DNA of 20,972 bases from CAZXCQ01 sp964639275 (GCA_964639275.1 CAZXCQ010000094.1:1-20972), one strand, 5' to 3'. Counted from the first letter of the stretch, positions 1 through 8,207 are shown. Notes: a model not told the origin generated them from the sequence alone. Made by a program: numbers and translations.

Positions 1-430
1 AAAAGACCCCCATGCCACACCACAATCGATTTATTCCCGGGTTTTTGAGAAGTTACGCCTTTTTCAAAACTGACAATTGGGCAAGGGAATGGGGGTTCCG
101 TTTTGAAGGGTGTATCCCTGCCTAAGGCAGGCAAGCCTGTCTGAGACCGGAATCCTCATTCCCCGGGTTTCAAACGGCTAAAGTGTTACCAAGAATCAAA
201 ATCATCAGTGGAAACAAATGGCGCCTCATTCGTTTATTAACATTGTGTTGTGTTAGAATAAAAAGGCACAAGTAATAAAGAAGCTGATTAAATAGTGGAC
301 AATGGGATATCTGTAACTAATCTATATTCTTTGGTTGCCTTTTAGGGCTTGTGCAGATATAAGTTCACAGAATTGGCGACCAGTTTCGGGTCAGACTTGG
401 CTGCGCTGATGCAAAAGGAGGGTTAGAGAA
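1..430. other. Gene-free leader upstream of the dehydrogenase operon
   Basis: No convincing gene lies here. The short open frames running in from the left edge stop within about 120 bases and partly consist of repeat sequence. Bases 47-188 are a copy of a structured repeat listed separately. The AT-rich stretch 200-360 probably carries the promoter of the downstream operon. The best sigma70-like match is TGGACA at 296-301, a 16-base spacer and TAATCT at 318-323, but the -10 box matches only three of six consensus positions, so this is weak. A TAGAAT at 254-259 has no acceptable -35. I cannot name the promoter with confidence. Confidence 0.5.
47..188 (+). repeat. Structured dispersed repeat, copy 1
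   Basis: Bases 85-100 can pair with 148-163 as an uninterrupted 16-bp stem containing two G-U pairs. The 47-base loop holds two small nested palindromes: CTGCC/GGCAG at 118-130 and CAGGC/GCCTG at 128-139. Bases 90-119 are identical over 30 bases to the reverse complement of 11988-12017, and weaker similarity extends to both sides, roughly 47-188. It is therefore one of two copies of the same element in this window. The outer stem differs between the copies but stays paired. Confidence 0.8.
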
Positions 431-1756
431 TTGGCTATTCATGTTGCTATGCCCAAATGGGGCCTCACCATGAAAAAGGGAAAGGTTACAAAATGGTTTA
501 AAAAGGAGGGGGATTCCGTACAAAAGGGTGAGGCGTTATTTGAGGTTGAAACGGAGAAGATCACGAACAAAGTCGAAGCCCCTGCCAGCGGGATCCTGTT
601 TCAGATCGTGATTCTGGAAGGAACAACCGTGCCTGTTGGGACCATATTGGCTGTCATAGCCGAGCCGGGTGAACAGCCTGAGCGGATCGAAGGGATGCAG
701 GTGGGTGAGGTGGCAGAAAAGGAAGCACCGCCTGTTGCCGGACCGGCACCGGCAGGGCCCGAAATAGCCAAAGAGAAGAAGTTCGTACTTGCCACGCCTG
801 CCGCGCGCCGGCTGGCAAAGGAACTGGACGTGGATCTGTCCCGGGTGCCGGGCACAGGGCCTCAGGGCCGGATCACAGAGTCGGACGTAACCAGATATCA
901 TGAAGAGGGGCCGCCGCCACCCAGGATCACACCGTTGGCAGAGGAGATGGCGAGGCAGGCCGGTCTGGACATTTCCACCATTGCCGGTACTGGAGCGGAT
1001 GGCAAGATCACCAAGGAAGATGTGGAACGGGCCTTGGAGACCCTGGAAAGAGAGGAGGTGGTAATGCCTGTCGTGTCTATCCCCTACACGGGCATGCGCC
1101 TCTCCGTTGCAGAGAATATGCACGCGAGTCTTCAAAATTCGGCGCAACTTACCATCTTTACAGAATTGGACGTGACTGGAATGGTGAGTTTTCTCAACCA
1201 GGCCCGAGAAGAATATAAGAAGGACGAGGCCGTGAGGGTCTCTTATAATGATGTCATAATCCTGACAACCTCTCGCGTCTTGAAACGCTTTCCTGTCATG
1301 AACTCCACCCTGGTGGGAGATGAAATCCTGTTACACAGTGCGGTCAATATGGGCATTGCTGTGGCTTTACCCGATGGGCTGATCGTTCCGGTGCTCCGGG
1401 ATGCCGACAAAAAGGGGCTTCGGGAGATTGCCAAAGAGGCGAGGGAACTGGCTCGGAAGGCACGCGGAGGAGATCTGAGCGTTGACGAGGTCACAGGTGG
1501 AACATTTACCATTACCAATCTGAGCATGTTTGAAGTGGATGGCTTCACTCCCATACTGAGGTCGCCTGAGACGGGGATACTGGGGGTCGGCCGGGTCAAA
1601 GAAAAACCGGCCGTCCATAACGGCGAAATCACCATTCGACCCATGATGTTTCTGAGTCTGACCTTTGACCACCGGGTAGTAGACGGTGCTCCCGCCGCCG
1701 AGTTTTTGGAAACCGTGGCCCGGTACCTTCAGCAACCGACATTGGCCCTGACGTAG
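431..1756 (+). CDS. Dihydrolipoamide acyltransferase (E2) of an acetoin/2-oxoacid dehydrogenase complex, with two subunit-binding domains
   Basis: E2 forms the core of the complex. Its swinging lipoyl arm carries the acyl group from E1 to CoA. Visible domains are: an N-terminal lipoyl domain at about 1-78 with the lipoyl lysine K43 in ETEKITN; a short Pro/Ala linker; a first peripheral subunit-binding domain at about 119-156 (ATPAARRLAKEL, then GTGPQGRIT); an 8-residue proline-rich linker; a second such domain at about 165-203 (GTGADGKITKEDV); and a CoA-acyltransferase domain at about 215-441 with the catalytic motif DHRVVDG (H414). The start is a TTG with a strong Shine-Dalgarno sequence, AAGGAGGG, at 415-422. 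The length of 441 residues is normal. Two subunit-binding domains are unusual, since most E2 chains have one. The context (AcoX, E1-alpha/beta) favours acetoin dehydrogenase (AcoC role), but pyruvate or a branched-chain substrate cannot be excluded. Confidence 0.93.
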   Translation: MAIHVAMPKWGLTMKKGKVTKWFKKEGDSVQKGEALFEVETEKITNKVEAPASGILFQIVILEGTTVPVGTILAVIAEPGEQPERIEGMQVGEVAEKEAPPVAGPAPAGPEIAKEKKFVLATPAARRLAKELDVDLSRVPGTGPQGRITESDVTRYHEEGPPPPRITPLAEEMARQAGLDISTIAGTGADGKITKEDVERALETLEREEVVMPVVSIPYTGMRLSVAENMHASLQNSAQLTIFTELDVTGMVSFLNQAREEYKKDEAVRVSYNDVIILTTSRVLKRFPVMNSTLVGDEILLHSAVNMGIAVALPDGLIVPVLRDADKKGLREIAKEARELARKARGGDLSVDEVTGGTFTITNLSMFEVDGFTPILRSPETGILGVGRVKEKPAVHNGEITIRPMMFLSLTFDHRVVDGAPAAEFLETVARYLQQPTLALT

Positions 1757-1986
1757 TTTCTGGATAATCGCCTGACCCGGACAGACCGGAACTAAAGAAG
1801 AATCTCTGGCAAAGGCGCCACGTTTTCTGCGCAGATTTTCCGGCATTTTTTATCTTTGTGACCCCGCAGGTCTGGAAGATCGTACCGGGGCGGCTCTGTG
1901 TGATAGAAAAAACACAGGAAATATTCTCTGCGCATTTTGCGCAAGAAATGACTCATTACATACTAAAACCATGATGAGGCAAGCCA

Positions 1987-3360
1987 ATGCATGATGTGAT
2001 CGTTATTGGTGGAGGACCCGGTGGATATGCAGCTGCCATCAGAGCATCTCAACTCGGAGCAAGGGTGGCGCTGATCGAGGCCTCTGAAATCGGTGGCACC
2101 TGCGTAAACCGGGGTTGCATCCCAACCAAAGTCTGGATGCGAAGCGCTTCTCTTCTCTATTGGATAAGAAGGAGTGGACAGTTCGGGATCAAGACCACCA
2201 TCCAAGAGGTGGATCTTCAGGCGATCGTGGAGAGAAAGAACGGTGTGGCGGGAGATATTCGGATGGGCATGGAAGGGCTCCTGGCCAACAACGGCGTTGA
2301 AGTCATCATGGGCCGGGCCCGGTTGAAAGGCCCGCGTGAAGTCTATGCAGATGGAAAGTCGCTGCAGACAAAAAAGATCATCCTGGCTTCGGGCAGCCGT
2401 CTCGAGATTCCGGATGTACCCGGTCTGGAAGAGGCTGCAATGACGACGGATCAGCTGCTTGAACTAAAAGAGATGCCTTCTTCAGTCCTTATCTGGGGAT
2501 CACCAGGACCCATTGAAGTGGAGATGGCGAGTCTGTTGAATCTATTTGGGTCTCACGTGTTCCTGGCAACTGAATCGCGTAGACTTCTTCCCAGAGAAGA
2601 CGGTGATACAAGCCAGCGGCTTGCCCAGGCCTTGAGGGAACAGGGGGTGGAGATCCTCCCACGCGCTGTCCTTCAATCGGTTCGAGAATCGAAGGGGGGC
2701 TTTGAGGCCAGACTATCCGGCCCCGAGGAACGCACTGTTGAGGTTGAGAGGGTTCTGGTTTCCTCCAGGAGGCCCAACACGGCCCTCCTTGGGATCGAAG
2801 AGGCCGGTCTCCAATTGAGTGAAGACAATGGCATCCAGGTAAACGAAAGATTGGAAAGTTCTGTAGAGGGGATCTACGCCATCGGGGACGTCACAGGCGG
2901 ATGGATGCTCAGTCATGCCGCTTCCTCAATGGCTGTCACGGCCGCTGAAAACGCCATGGGAAACAACCGCAAGTTTCCCTTTCACTTGATCCCGCGAGGC
3001 ATTTGGACCATCCCCGAGGTGGGCACCGTGGGCATTTCCGAGCAAGAGGCCGAGGAGCAGGGAATAGACATCGAGGTGGGAGAGTTCCCCTATGCCATTA
3101 ATGGCCTGGCAATGGTCAGAGACGAGACCGAGGGCGCCGTCAAAATCATTTCAGATTCCAGGTACGGTGAAATCCTGGGGACCCATATCGTGGGAGCCAA
3201 TGCGACAGAACTGGTGGGAGAGGCTGTTATGGCCATGCAGCTTGAGGCCCGGGCCAGTGAATTGGCTTACAATATCCGGATGCACCCGACATTTTCAGAG
3301 GGCGTGGTGGATGCGGCAAGGGATGCATTGGGATGGGCCTTGTATCTTCCGAAACAGTGA
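1987..3360 (+). CDS. lpdA: Dihydrolipoamide dehydrogenase (E3) with a divergent NAD-binding loop
   Basis: E3 reoxidises the dihydrolipoyl group of E2 through FAD and a redox disulfide, passing electrons to NAD. Seen: the N-terminal FAD motif GGGPGGYAAA at 8-17; the redox pair C39/C44 in GGTCVNRGC; ASGSR at 134-138; the second FAD motif AIGDVTGG at 298-305; and the C-terminal catalytic pair H433/E438 in HPTFSEG. The 457 residues match the family. The odd part is the NAD domain. Where the family has GGGxIGxE this protein reads SPGPIEVE (172-179), and the acidic residue expected at the end of the next strand aligns with T195. It lies 230 bases after the E2 gene and only 3 bases before the LipB-LipA gene. 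Dihydrolipoamide dehydrogenase is by far the best family, but the electron acceptor is uncertain. Confidence 0.92.
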   Translation: MHDVIVIGGGPGGYAAAIRASQLGARVALIEASEIGGTCVNRGCIPTKVWMRSASLLYWIRRSGQFGIKTTIQEVDLQAIVERKNGVAGDIRMGMEGLLANNGVEVIMGRARLKGPREVYADGKSLQTKKIILASGSRLEIPDVPGLEEAAMTTDQLLELKEMPSSVLIWGSPGPIEVEMASLLNLFGSHVFLATESRRLLPREDGDTSQRLAQALREQGVEILPRAVLQSVRESKGGFEARLSGPEERTVEVERVLVSSRRPNTALLGIEEAGLQLSEDNGIQVNERLESSVEGIYAIGDVTGGWMLSHAASSMAVTAAENAMGNNRKFPFHLIPRGIWTIPEVGTVGISEQEAEEQGIDIEVGEFPYAINGLAMVRDETEGAVKIISDSRYGEILGTHIVGANATELVGEAVMAMQLEARASELAYNIRMHPTFSEGVVDAARDALGWALYLPKQ

Positions 3361-3363
3361 TGG

Positions 3364-4887
3364 GTGAATGGGTTTGATCCGGAAATGGAACGTGGATTAG
3401 AAATCCTCGAATGGGGCCTGTTGGATTACGGGAAGGCGCTCCAGCGTCAGAGGCGCCTGGTCGAAGAGGGGATTTCAGGGTCCTCTCCGGATCGTCTGGT
3501 GCTGGTGGAGCATCCGCCGGTGGTCACAATCGGTCGGAGCGGCGGGAAGAAGGACCTGCGTATTTCAGAGGAAGCCCTCCTTGGAAAGGGTGTGAGGGTG
3601 CATCGAGTGGATCGGGGAGGCATGGCAACCTTCCATGGTCCGGGTCAACTGGTGGCATATCCCATTTTAAGGCTTAGAGACCAAGACCCGCACCTCTATC
3701 TTAAGACCCTTCAGGACACCCTGGCAACTGTCCTGCGAACCTATGGCCTGAATCCGGAATTCAAAAACGGAATACCTGGCGTGTGGGTCAATTCAGCAAA
3801 GGTGGCCAGTATCGGCATCGCCGTAAAGGAATGGGTCACCTATCACGGTGCGGCCTTGAATGTCAACACAGACCCCCGGTGGTTCAACTGGGTTGTCCCC
3901 TGCGGGCATCCCAATGAGAGAATCACCTCAATGGCACGGGAGCTGGGGCATCCGGTTGATATGGGCGAGGTAAAAAGGGTGTTCGCAGAGGCCTTTACGG
4001 ATCTTTTTGGATATGGCAAGACGCATCGGGGCCACAAAAGACCCTCAAGACGTCCCTACTGGTTGATTACCAATGCCCCTGACACCCTGGCAATCGATCG
4101 CATGGAGAAGAATCTGAGGGAATGGGGATTGGCCACTGTGTGCGAAACTGCCCAATGTCCTAACCTGGGTGAATGTTTTGCCCGGGGGACAGCCACCTTT
4201 ATGATATTGGGGACCCGGTGTACAAGGAGATGCCGTTTTTGTGCCGTGGATAAAGGGGCTCCACAGCCTATTGAACCCGCTGAACCGGACCGTGTGGCCC
4301 GAATGGCACAATCCCTGAATCTTGATTATGTGGTGGTGACATCGGTAACCCGGGATGATCTTCCCGATGGCGGTGCAGCACAGTTTGCACGGACCATCGG
4401 GCTTATCCGTAAGAGATCATCGGGCGCGAGAGTTGAAGTGCTCGTCCCCGATTTCAGGGGCTCTCTTTCTGCCTTGCAGATCGTATGTGAATCCCATCCT
4501 GACGTATTCAATCACAATATGGAGACGGTAGCACGCCTGTATCCCCAGGTGAGACCCCAGGCACACTACCGCCGATCCCTGGCGGTCCTGGAGTATGCCG
4601 CCAGACAGGGAATGCGCGTCAAATCAGGTCTCATGCTTGGTCTGGGGGAGACAGAGCGCGAAGTCAAAGAGACATTTACTGACCTCAAGAGGGCGGGGTG
4701 CCACTATTTGACGCTCGGGCAATACCTGGCGCCATCCAGGGAACATATTCCCGTTGCCCGATATGTCCCGCCCCCCGAGTTTGAGTGGCTGGCTGAAAAT
4801 GCCCGGTCTATGGGATTCCAGGCGGTAGCCGCCGGACCATTGGTGAGGAGTTCTTATAAGGCGGGCGAGATGCTTCAAACAGAATAG
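3364..4887 (+). CDS. LipB-LipA fusion: octanoyltransferase joined to lipoyl synthase
   Basis: This single reading frame carries both steps of de novo lipoylation. Residues about 10-220 are LipB, which moves octanoate from acyl carrier protein to the target lysine. RGGMATFHGPGQL (84-96) is the family signature, and the catalytic pair K146 (KVASIG) and C180 (VVPCGHPNE) is present. Residues about 230-507 are LipA, the radical-SAM enzyme that inserts two sulfurs. It has the auxiliary cluster cysteines C260, C265 and C271, the SAM cluster C286, C290 and C293 (CTRRCRFC), and the C-terminal RSSY at 495-498. Both halves are near full length and have all expected catalytic residues. No stop or frameshift separates them, and the junction is a short basic stretch at about 221-231. 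A GTG start 3 bases after the E3 stop implies translational coupling; an internal ATG at codon 8 is possible. Its location among E1/E2/E3 genes makes the neighbouring E2 the likely target. Confidence 0.93.
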   Translation: MNGFDPEMERGLEILEWGLLDYGKALQRQRRLVEEGISGSSPDRLVLVEHPPVVTIGRSGGKKDLRISEEALLGKGVRVHRVDRGGMATFHGPGQLVAYPILRLRDQDPHLYLKTLQDTLATVLRTYGLNPEFKNGIPGVWVNSAKVASIGIAVKEWVTYHGAALNVNTDPRWFNWVVPCGHPNERITSMARELGHPVDMGEVKRVFAEAFTDLFGYGKTHRGHKRPSRRPYWLITNAPDTLAIDRMEKNLREWGLATVCETAQCPNLGECFARGTATFMILGTRCTRRCRFCAVDKGAPQPIEPAEPDRVARMAQSLNLDYVVVTSVTRDDLPDGGAAQFARTIGLIRKRSSGARVEVLVPDFRGSLSALQIVCESHPDVFNHNMETVARLYPQVRPQAHYRRSLAVLEYAARQGMRVKSGLMLGLGETEREVKETFTDLKRAGCHYLTLGQYLAPSREHIPVARYVPPPEFEWLAENARSMGFQAVAAGPLVRSSYKAGEMLQTE

Positions 4888-4999
4888 GAGATAGGAAGCC
4901 GACTTACACTAGAAAGGAGGGGATATAGAGAATTTTTGACATCGTATGGATAGACCAACCTTTCGATTTCTCTAACCTTAACAAAGGAGGGTCAGAAAA
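4888..4999 (+). other. Spacer between the LipB-LipA and E1-alpha genes
   Basis: This 112-base spacer contains AAAGGAGGGG at 4912-4921, a perfect ribosome-binding-like sequence with no start codon at a usable distance, and a TTGACA at 4936-4941 with no matching -10 box. The functional ribosome site for E1-alpha is AAAGGAGGG just before the ATG at 5000. The spacer may mark an old junction where the lipoylation gene was placed between the E2/E3 and E1 genes; that is inference. Confidence 0.4.
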
Positions 5000-5968
5000 A
5001 TGAGTCTCACCAGTGAAAAAATGATCAACGTGTATGAGACCATGATCAAGATCCGGATGTTTGAAGACAGGGTGGGCCAACTGTTTGCCGAAGGCAAGCT
5101 GCCGGGCTTTGTCCACCTGTATGCGGGTGAAGAGGCAATTGCCACGGGAGTGTGCTCTCACCTGACCGAACGGGACTACATCACCTCAACTCACCGGGGT
5201 CATGGTCACTGCATCGCCAAAGGGGTCGATATCAATTCGATGATGGCCGAGGTTTATGGTAAGGCCAGCGGTGCCTGCAAGGGTAAGGGCGGCTCGATGC
5301 ACATCGCCGATGTAAACAGGGGAATGCTGGGCGCAAATGGCATCGTAGGCGCCGGCGGTCCCCTGGCCTGTGGATCGGGCCTGATGGCCAAGACGCTGGG
5401 TACCGACCAGGTGACGGTCTGCTTTTTCGGTGACGGCGCGGCCGAGCAGGGGACAACGCACGAGTCAATGAACCTGGCCTGCTGCTGGACCTTACCCGTG
5501 GTCTTTGTGTGCGAGAACAACGGCTACGCCGAGACCACGCCGTGGGGCTACCACTGCGCGGCAAGAAATATCTCGGACCGGGGTGTGGCCTATGACATGC
5601 CCGGGGTCACGGTGGACGGAACGGACTTCTTCGCCGTCTATGAGGCGGCTGAAGAGGCCATAGACCGGGCACGGAAAGGCCAGGGCCCTTCTCTTATCGA
5701 GTGTAGAGGATTCCGCTACTATGGTCATTTTGAAGGAGATGCCGTCCTGTACATGACCGAAGAAGAAAAGGCGCGCAATCGTGCCCGGGACCCGATCGAT
5801 AACTTTAAAAAGCGGGGCCTGGAACGGGGGCTGCTCACCGAGGCGAAAATCGGAGAGGTAGACAAAAAAGTTGCCGCGATCATCGAAGAAGCGGTGAAAT
5901 TTGCAGAGGAGAGCCCCTGGCCCGACACCCAGGAACTCTATACCGATGTATATGTCAATTACCCATAG
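5000..5968 (+). CDS. acoA: Acetoin/2-oxoacid dehydrogenase E1 component, alpha subunit (thiamine diphosphate)
   Basis: E1-alpha and E1-beta together form the thiamine-diphosphate enzyme that cleaves the substrate and acylates the lipoyl arm of E2. The cofactor motif begins at GDGAAEQG (144-151) and ends at ENN (172-174). HRGHGH (65-70), KGKGGSMH (94-101) and GANGIVGAGG (111-120) are typical of the acetoin/pyruvate E1-alpha family. The 322 residues suit the short bacterial form (AcoA/PdhA). The ATG is preceded by a near-perfect AAAGGAGGG. E1-beta follows after 21 bases. AcoA is preferred to PdhA because of the AcoX gene downstream; the two families are close and the sequence alone does not settle the substrate. 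Confidence 0.88.
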   Translation: MSLTSEKMINVYETMIKIRMFEDRVGQLFAEGKLPGFVHLYAGEEAIATGVCSHLTERDYITSTHRGHGHCIAKGVDINSMMAEVYGKASGACKGKGGSMHIADVNRGMLGANGIVGAGGPLACGSGLMAKTLGTDQVTVCFFGDGAAEQGTTHESMNLACCWTLPVVFVCENNGYAETTPWGYHCAARNISDRGVAYDMPGVTVDGTDFFAVYEAAEEAIDRARKGQGPSLIECRGFRYYGHFEGDAVLYMTEEEKARNRARDPIDNFKKRGLERGLLTEAKIGEVDKKVAAIIEEAVKFAEESPWPDTQELYTDVYVNYP

Positions 5969-5989
5969 GGGGAGAAAGGGGGAGAAGCG

Positions 5990-7012
5990 ATGGCGACACG
6001 TACGATAACTTTTCGGGAAGCGATCAATGAGGCCATGCGATTGGAAATGCGCCGTGACCCTACCGTGATCCTCTTTGGGGAAGATGTGGCGGGCGGTGCG
6101 ACTTTGCCCCATATGGAAGGGGAGAACAAAGAGGCGTGGGGCGGTGTCCTGGCTGTCAGCCAGGGATTGGCCCCTGAATTTGGCCGAAATCGTGTCATTG
6201 ACACGCCCATCAGTGAGTCAGCATTCATCGGCGCGGCCGTGGGAGCGGCTTCCACAGGTCTTCGGCCCATCGCAGAGCTGATGTTTGTAGACTTCTTTGG
6301 TGTCTGCTTTGATCAGATCTTTAACCAGGGTGCCAAACTCCGCTACATGTTCGGAGGAAAGGCCCAGGTGCCGATGGTCATCCGCTCGATGATCGGCGCT
6401 GGCCTTCGGGCAGCGGCACAACACTCTGAATGTCTCTACTCGATCTTTGCCCATATACCGGGGCTAAAGACTGTGGTCCCCTCCACACCCTATGATGCCA
6501 AGGGGTTACTCACGTCCGCCATCCGGGACAACGACCCAGTCATGTTTTTTGAGCACAAGGTCTTGTACGATATGGAAGGTGAAGTTCCTGAAGACAACTA
6601 TGCGGTCCCCTTGGGAGTGGCTGACGTCAAACGGGAGGGTAATGACGTGACGATCGTCACCCTTGGCCGTATGGTTCACCTGTCGCTGGAGGCGGCCGAA
6701 AAGCTGACCGGTGACGGGATAGATGTGGAAGTGGTGGATCTTCGTTCTGTTTCGCCGATAGACAAGGATGCCATCCTCAAGTCGGTCAAGAAGACCCATT
6801 CGCTGGTGGTGGTAGATGAGGACTACCCCAGGTGCAGCCTGGCCGCGGATGTGATTGCCCTGGTCGCCAGCGAGGCCTTTGACTACCTGGATGCACCGTG
6901 TAAGATGATCACGGCACCACACACACCGGTGCCTTTCAGCCCGGTTCTGGAGGACGCTTATATTCCCAGCGTGGATACCATCGTCTCGAATGTCAAGTCG
7001 CTCAGGGAGTAA
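5990..7012 (+). CDS. acoB: Acetoin/2-oxoacid dehydrogenase E1 component, beta subunit
   Basis: This is the beta subunit of the thiamine-diphosphate E1. Seen: N-terminal TFREAINEAM, FGEDV at 29-33, the cofactor-contacting glutamate in DTPISE (E76), and QHSE (144-147) carrying the conserved active-site histidine H145. The C-terminal transketolase-type domain, from about 205, includes VVDLRSVSPID. The 340 residues are normal. The start is an ATG with a GGGGGAGAAG ribosome site. It sits 21 bases after E1-alpha and 39 bases before the AcoX-like gene, in one transcription unit. A pyruvate or branched-chain E1-beta would look similar; the acetoin assignment rests on context. Confidence 0.88.
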   Translation: MATRTITFREAINEAMRLEMRRDPTVILFGEDVAGGATLPHMEGENKEAWGGVLAVSQGLAPEFGRNRVIDTPISESAFIGAAVGAASTGLRPIAELMFVDFFGVCFDQIFNQGAKLRYMFGGKAQVPMVIRSMIGAGLRAAAQHSECLYSIFAHIPGLKTVVPSTPYDAKGLLTSAIRDNDPVMFFEHKVLYDMEGEVPEDNYAVPLGVADVKREGNDVTIVTLGRMVHLSLEAAEKLTGDGIDVEVVDLRSVSPIDKDAILKSVKKTHSLVVVDEDYPRCSLAADVIALVASEAFDYLDAPCKMITAPHTPVPFSPVLEDAYIPSVDTIVSNVKSLRE

Positions 7013-7051
7013 CGCCCAAAAGGTGTGGTCCGTCACCTTAAAGGAAGGGTT

Positions 7052-8044
7052 ATGTCAACGATTGGGATCATTGCCAACCCTGCCTCCGGAAGGGACATCC
7101 GTCGGCTGGTCGCCCATGCTTCCGTGTTTGACAATCTGGAAAAGGCGCACATCTTGCGACGGGTGCTCCTGGCCCTCGACGCAATAGGGATACAGCAGGT
7201 GATCTACATGCCTGACTACGACGGCCTTGTGGAAAGGGCGTTACGGGGGCTGAGACTATCACTAAAGGCCGTTCAGCTTCACATGGATATGGAGGCTGAC
7301 GAACGGGACACGACCGAGGCGGCCAGGCGTTTTTGCGAAAACCACGTGGGCTGCATTGTTTCCCTGGGTGGAGACGGAACAAACCGGGCTGTCGCCAAGG
7401 GCTGCAACAACATTCCCCTGGTTGCGATCTCTACCGGCACCAACAACGTCTTTCCCACCATGATAGAAGGCACTGTGGCCGGGCTGGCAGCAGGCCTGGT
7501 AGCGAGGGAGATGGTTGATGTTGAAGAGATCACCTATGTGGCCAAACAACTGGAGATCGTTGTTGACGGTGAGATGGCGGAGATCGCCCTGATTGACGTG
7601 GTGGTCTGCGCCGAACTGTTTGTAGGCAGCCGCGCCGTCTGGGACCCCCACCGCATACGCGAGATCGTCCTGGCCAGGGCTGAACCTGACTGCATCGGCA
7701 TGTCATCTATCGGTGGCCTCTTGCATCCCCTGGGCCCCCGGGATCCACAGGGGATGTATATACGACTGGGAGGGGGTAACACCAGTGTGCTGGCCCCTGT
7801 GGGGCCAGGGCTTATCAGCAATGTGGCCATCCAGGAATACCGGTTGCTCTCTTTGGGCGATGAGGTGGTTCTAGAACCTGCTGCGTGTACCCTTGCCTTC
7901 GACGGCGAGCGGCAGATGGAGGTCAACGACAATCAGAAAATCAGCGTTCGATTAACAAATCGCGGCCCGCGAGTGGTGGATGTGAAGAGATGTTTGCAGG
8001 GGGCGAGCCAACAGGGTATCTTCGCAGCAGTGACCAGAGGATAG
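7052..8044 (+). CDS. acoX: AcoX-like NAD-kinase-fold protein
   Basis: This protein resembles AcoX, the NAD-kinase-like protein encoded in acetoin catabolism operons and whose biochemical role is unsettled. Seen: N-terminal GIIANPASGRD (4-14), the kinase-fold nucleotide signature SLGGDGTNRA at 104-113, and STGTNNVFP at 127-135, all characteristic of the ATP-NAD kinase superfamily. No membrane segment is visible. I place the start at the ATG at 7052, which has AAGGAAGGG immediately upstream, giving 330 residues. An in-frame GTG at 7025 has no comparable ribosome site. It is the strongest contextual argument that the complex handles acetoin. Alternative: a generic NAD(+)/diacylglycerol-type kinase relative. 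Confidence 0.8.
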   Translation: MSTIGIIANPASGRDIRRLVAHASVFDNLEKAHILRRVLLALDAIGIQQVIYMPDYDGLVERALRGLRLSLKAVQLHMDMEADERDTTEAARRFCENHVGCIVSLGGDGTNRAVAKGCNNIPLVAISTGTNNVFPTMIEGTVAGLAAGLVAREMVDVEEITYVAKQLEIVVDGEMAEIALIDVVVCAELFVGSRAVWDPHRIREIVLARAEPDCIGMSSIGGLLHPLGPRDPQGMYIRLGGGNTSVLAPVGPGLISNVAIQEYRLLSLGDEVVLEPAACTLAFDGERQMEVNDNQKISVRLTNRGPRVVDVKRCLQGASQQGIFAAVTRG

Positions 8045-8207
8045 GGGAGCGAAGAAAGGGGCGAGAATGATACCGGTCGGGCCTGGAATGTTGATGGGGG
8101 GTTTATGCTTTAGAAATTGAATTTGGGGTTTCGAGCGGGCGGATCAGGGTCAAAAAGGCCTCTGCCTATCAAGATCCTGTTATGCCCGGATTGAAAGGAG
8201 GGTCAAA

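Noticed and set aside
397..413. Sigma54-like sequence TTGG-N10-GCA before the E2 gene
   Set aside because: The GG/GC spacing fits, but transcription would begin near base 424, downstream of the E2 ribosome-binding site, so it cannot be the operon promoter.
536..1147. 203-codon open frame opposite the E2 gene
   Set aside because: It lies entirely within a confident E2 gene on the other strand and has low-complexity, non-protein-like composition; it is a by-product of GC-rich codons.
1929..1943. TGCGCA-TTT-TGCGCA palindrome before the E3 gene
   Set aside because: Short, and each half is itself a palindrome, so pairing is ambiguous; no evidence of a regulatory role.
4936..4964. Perfect TTGACA before E1-alpha as an internal promoter
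   Set aside because: No acceptable -10 box at 16-18 bases; the sequence at the expected place is CCTTTC.
8067..8120. 17-codon frame with a ribosome-like site between the AcoX and dehydrogenase genes
   Set aside because: Too short, no recognisable features, and likely chance in a purine-rich spacer.
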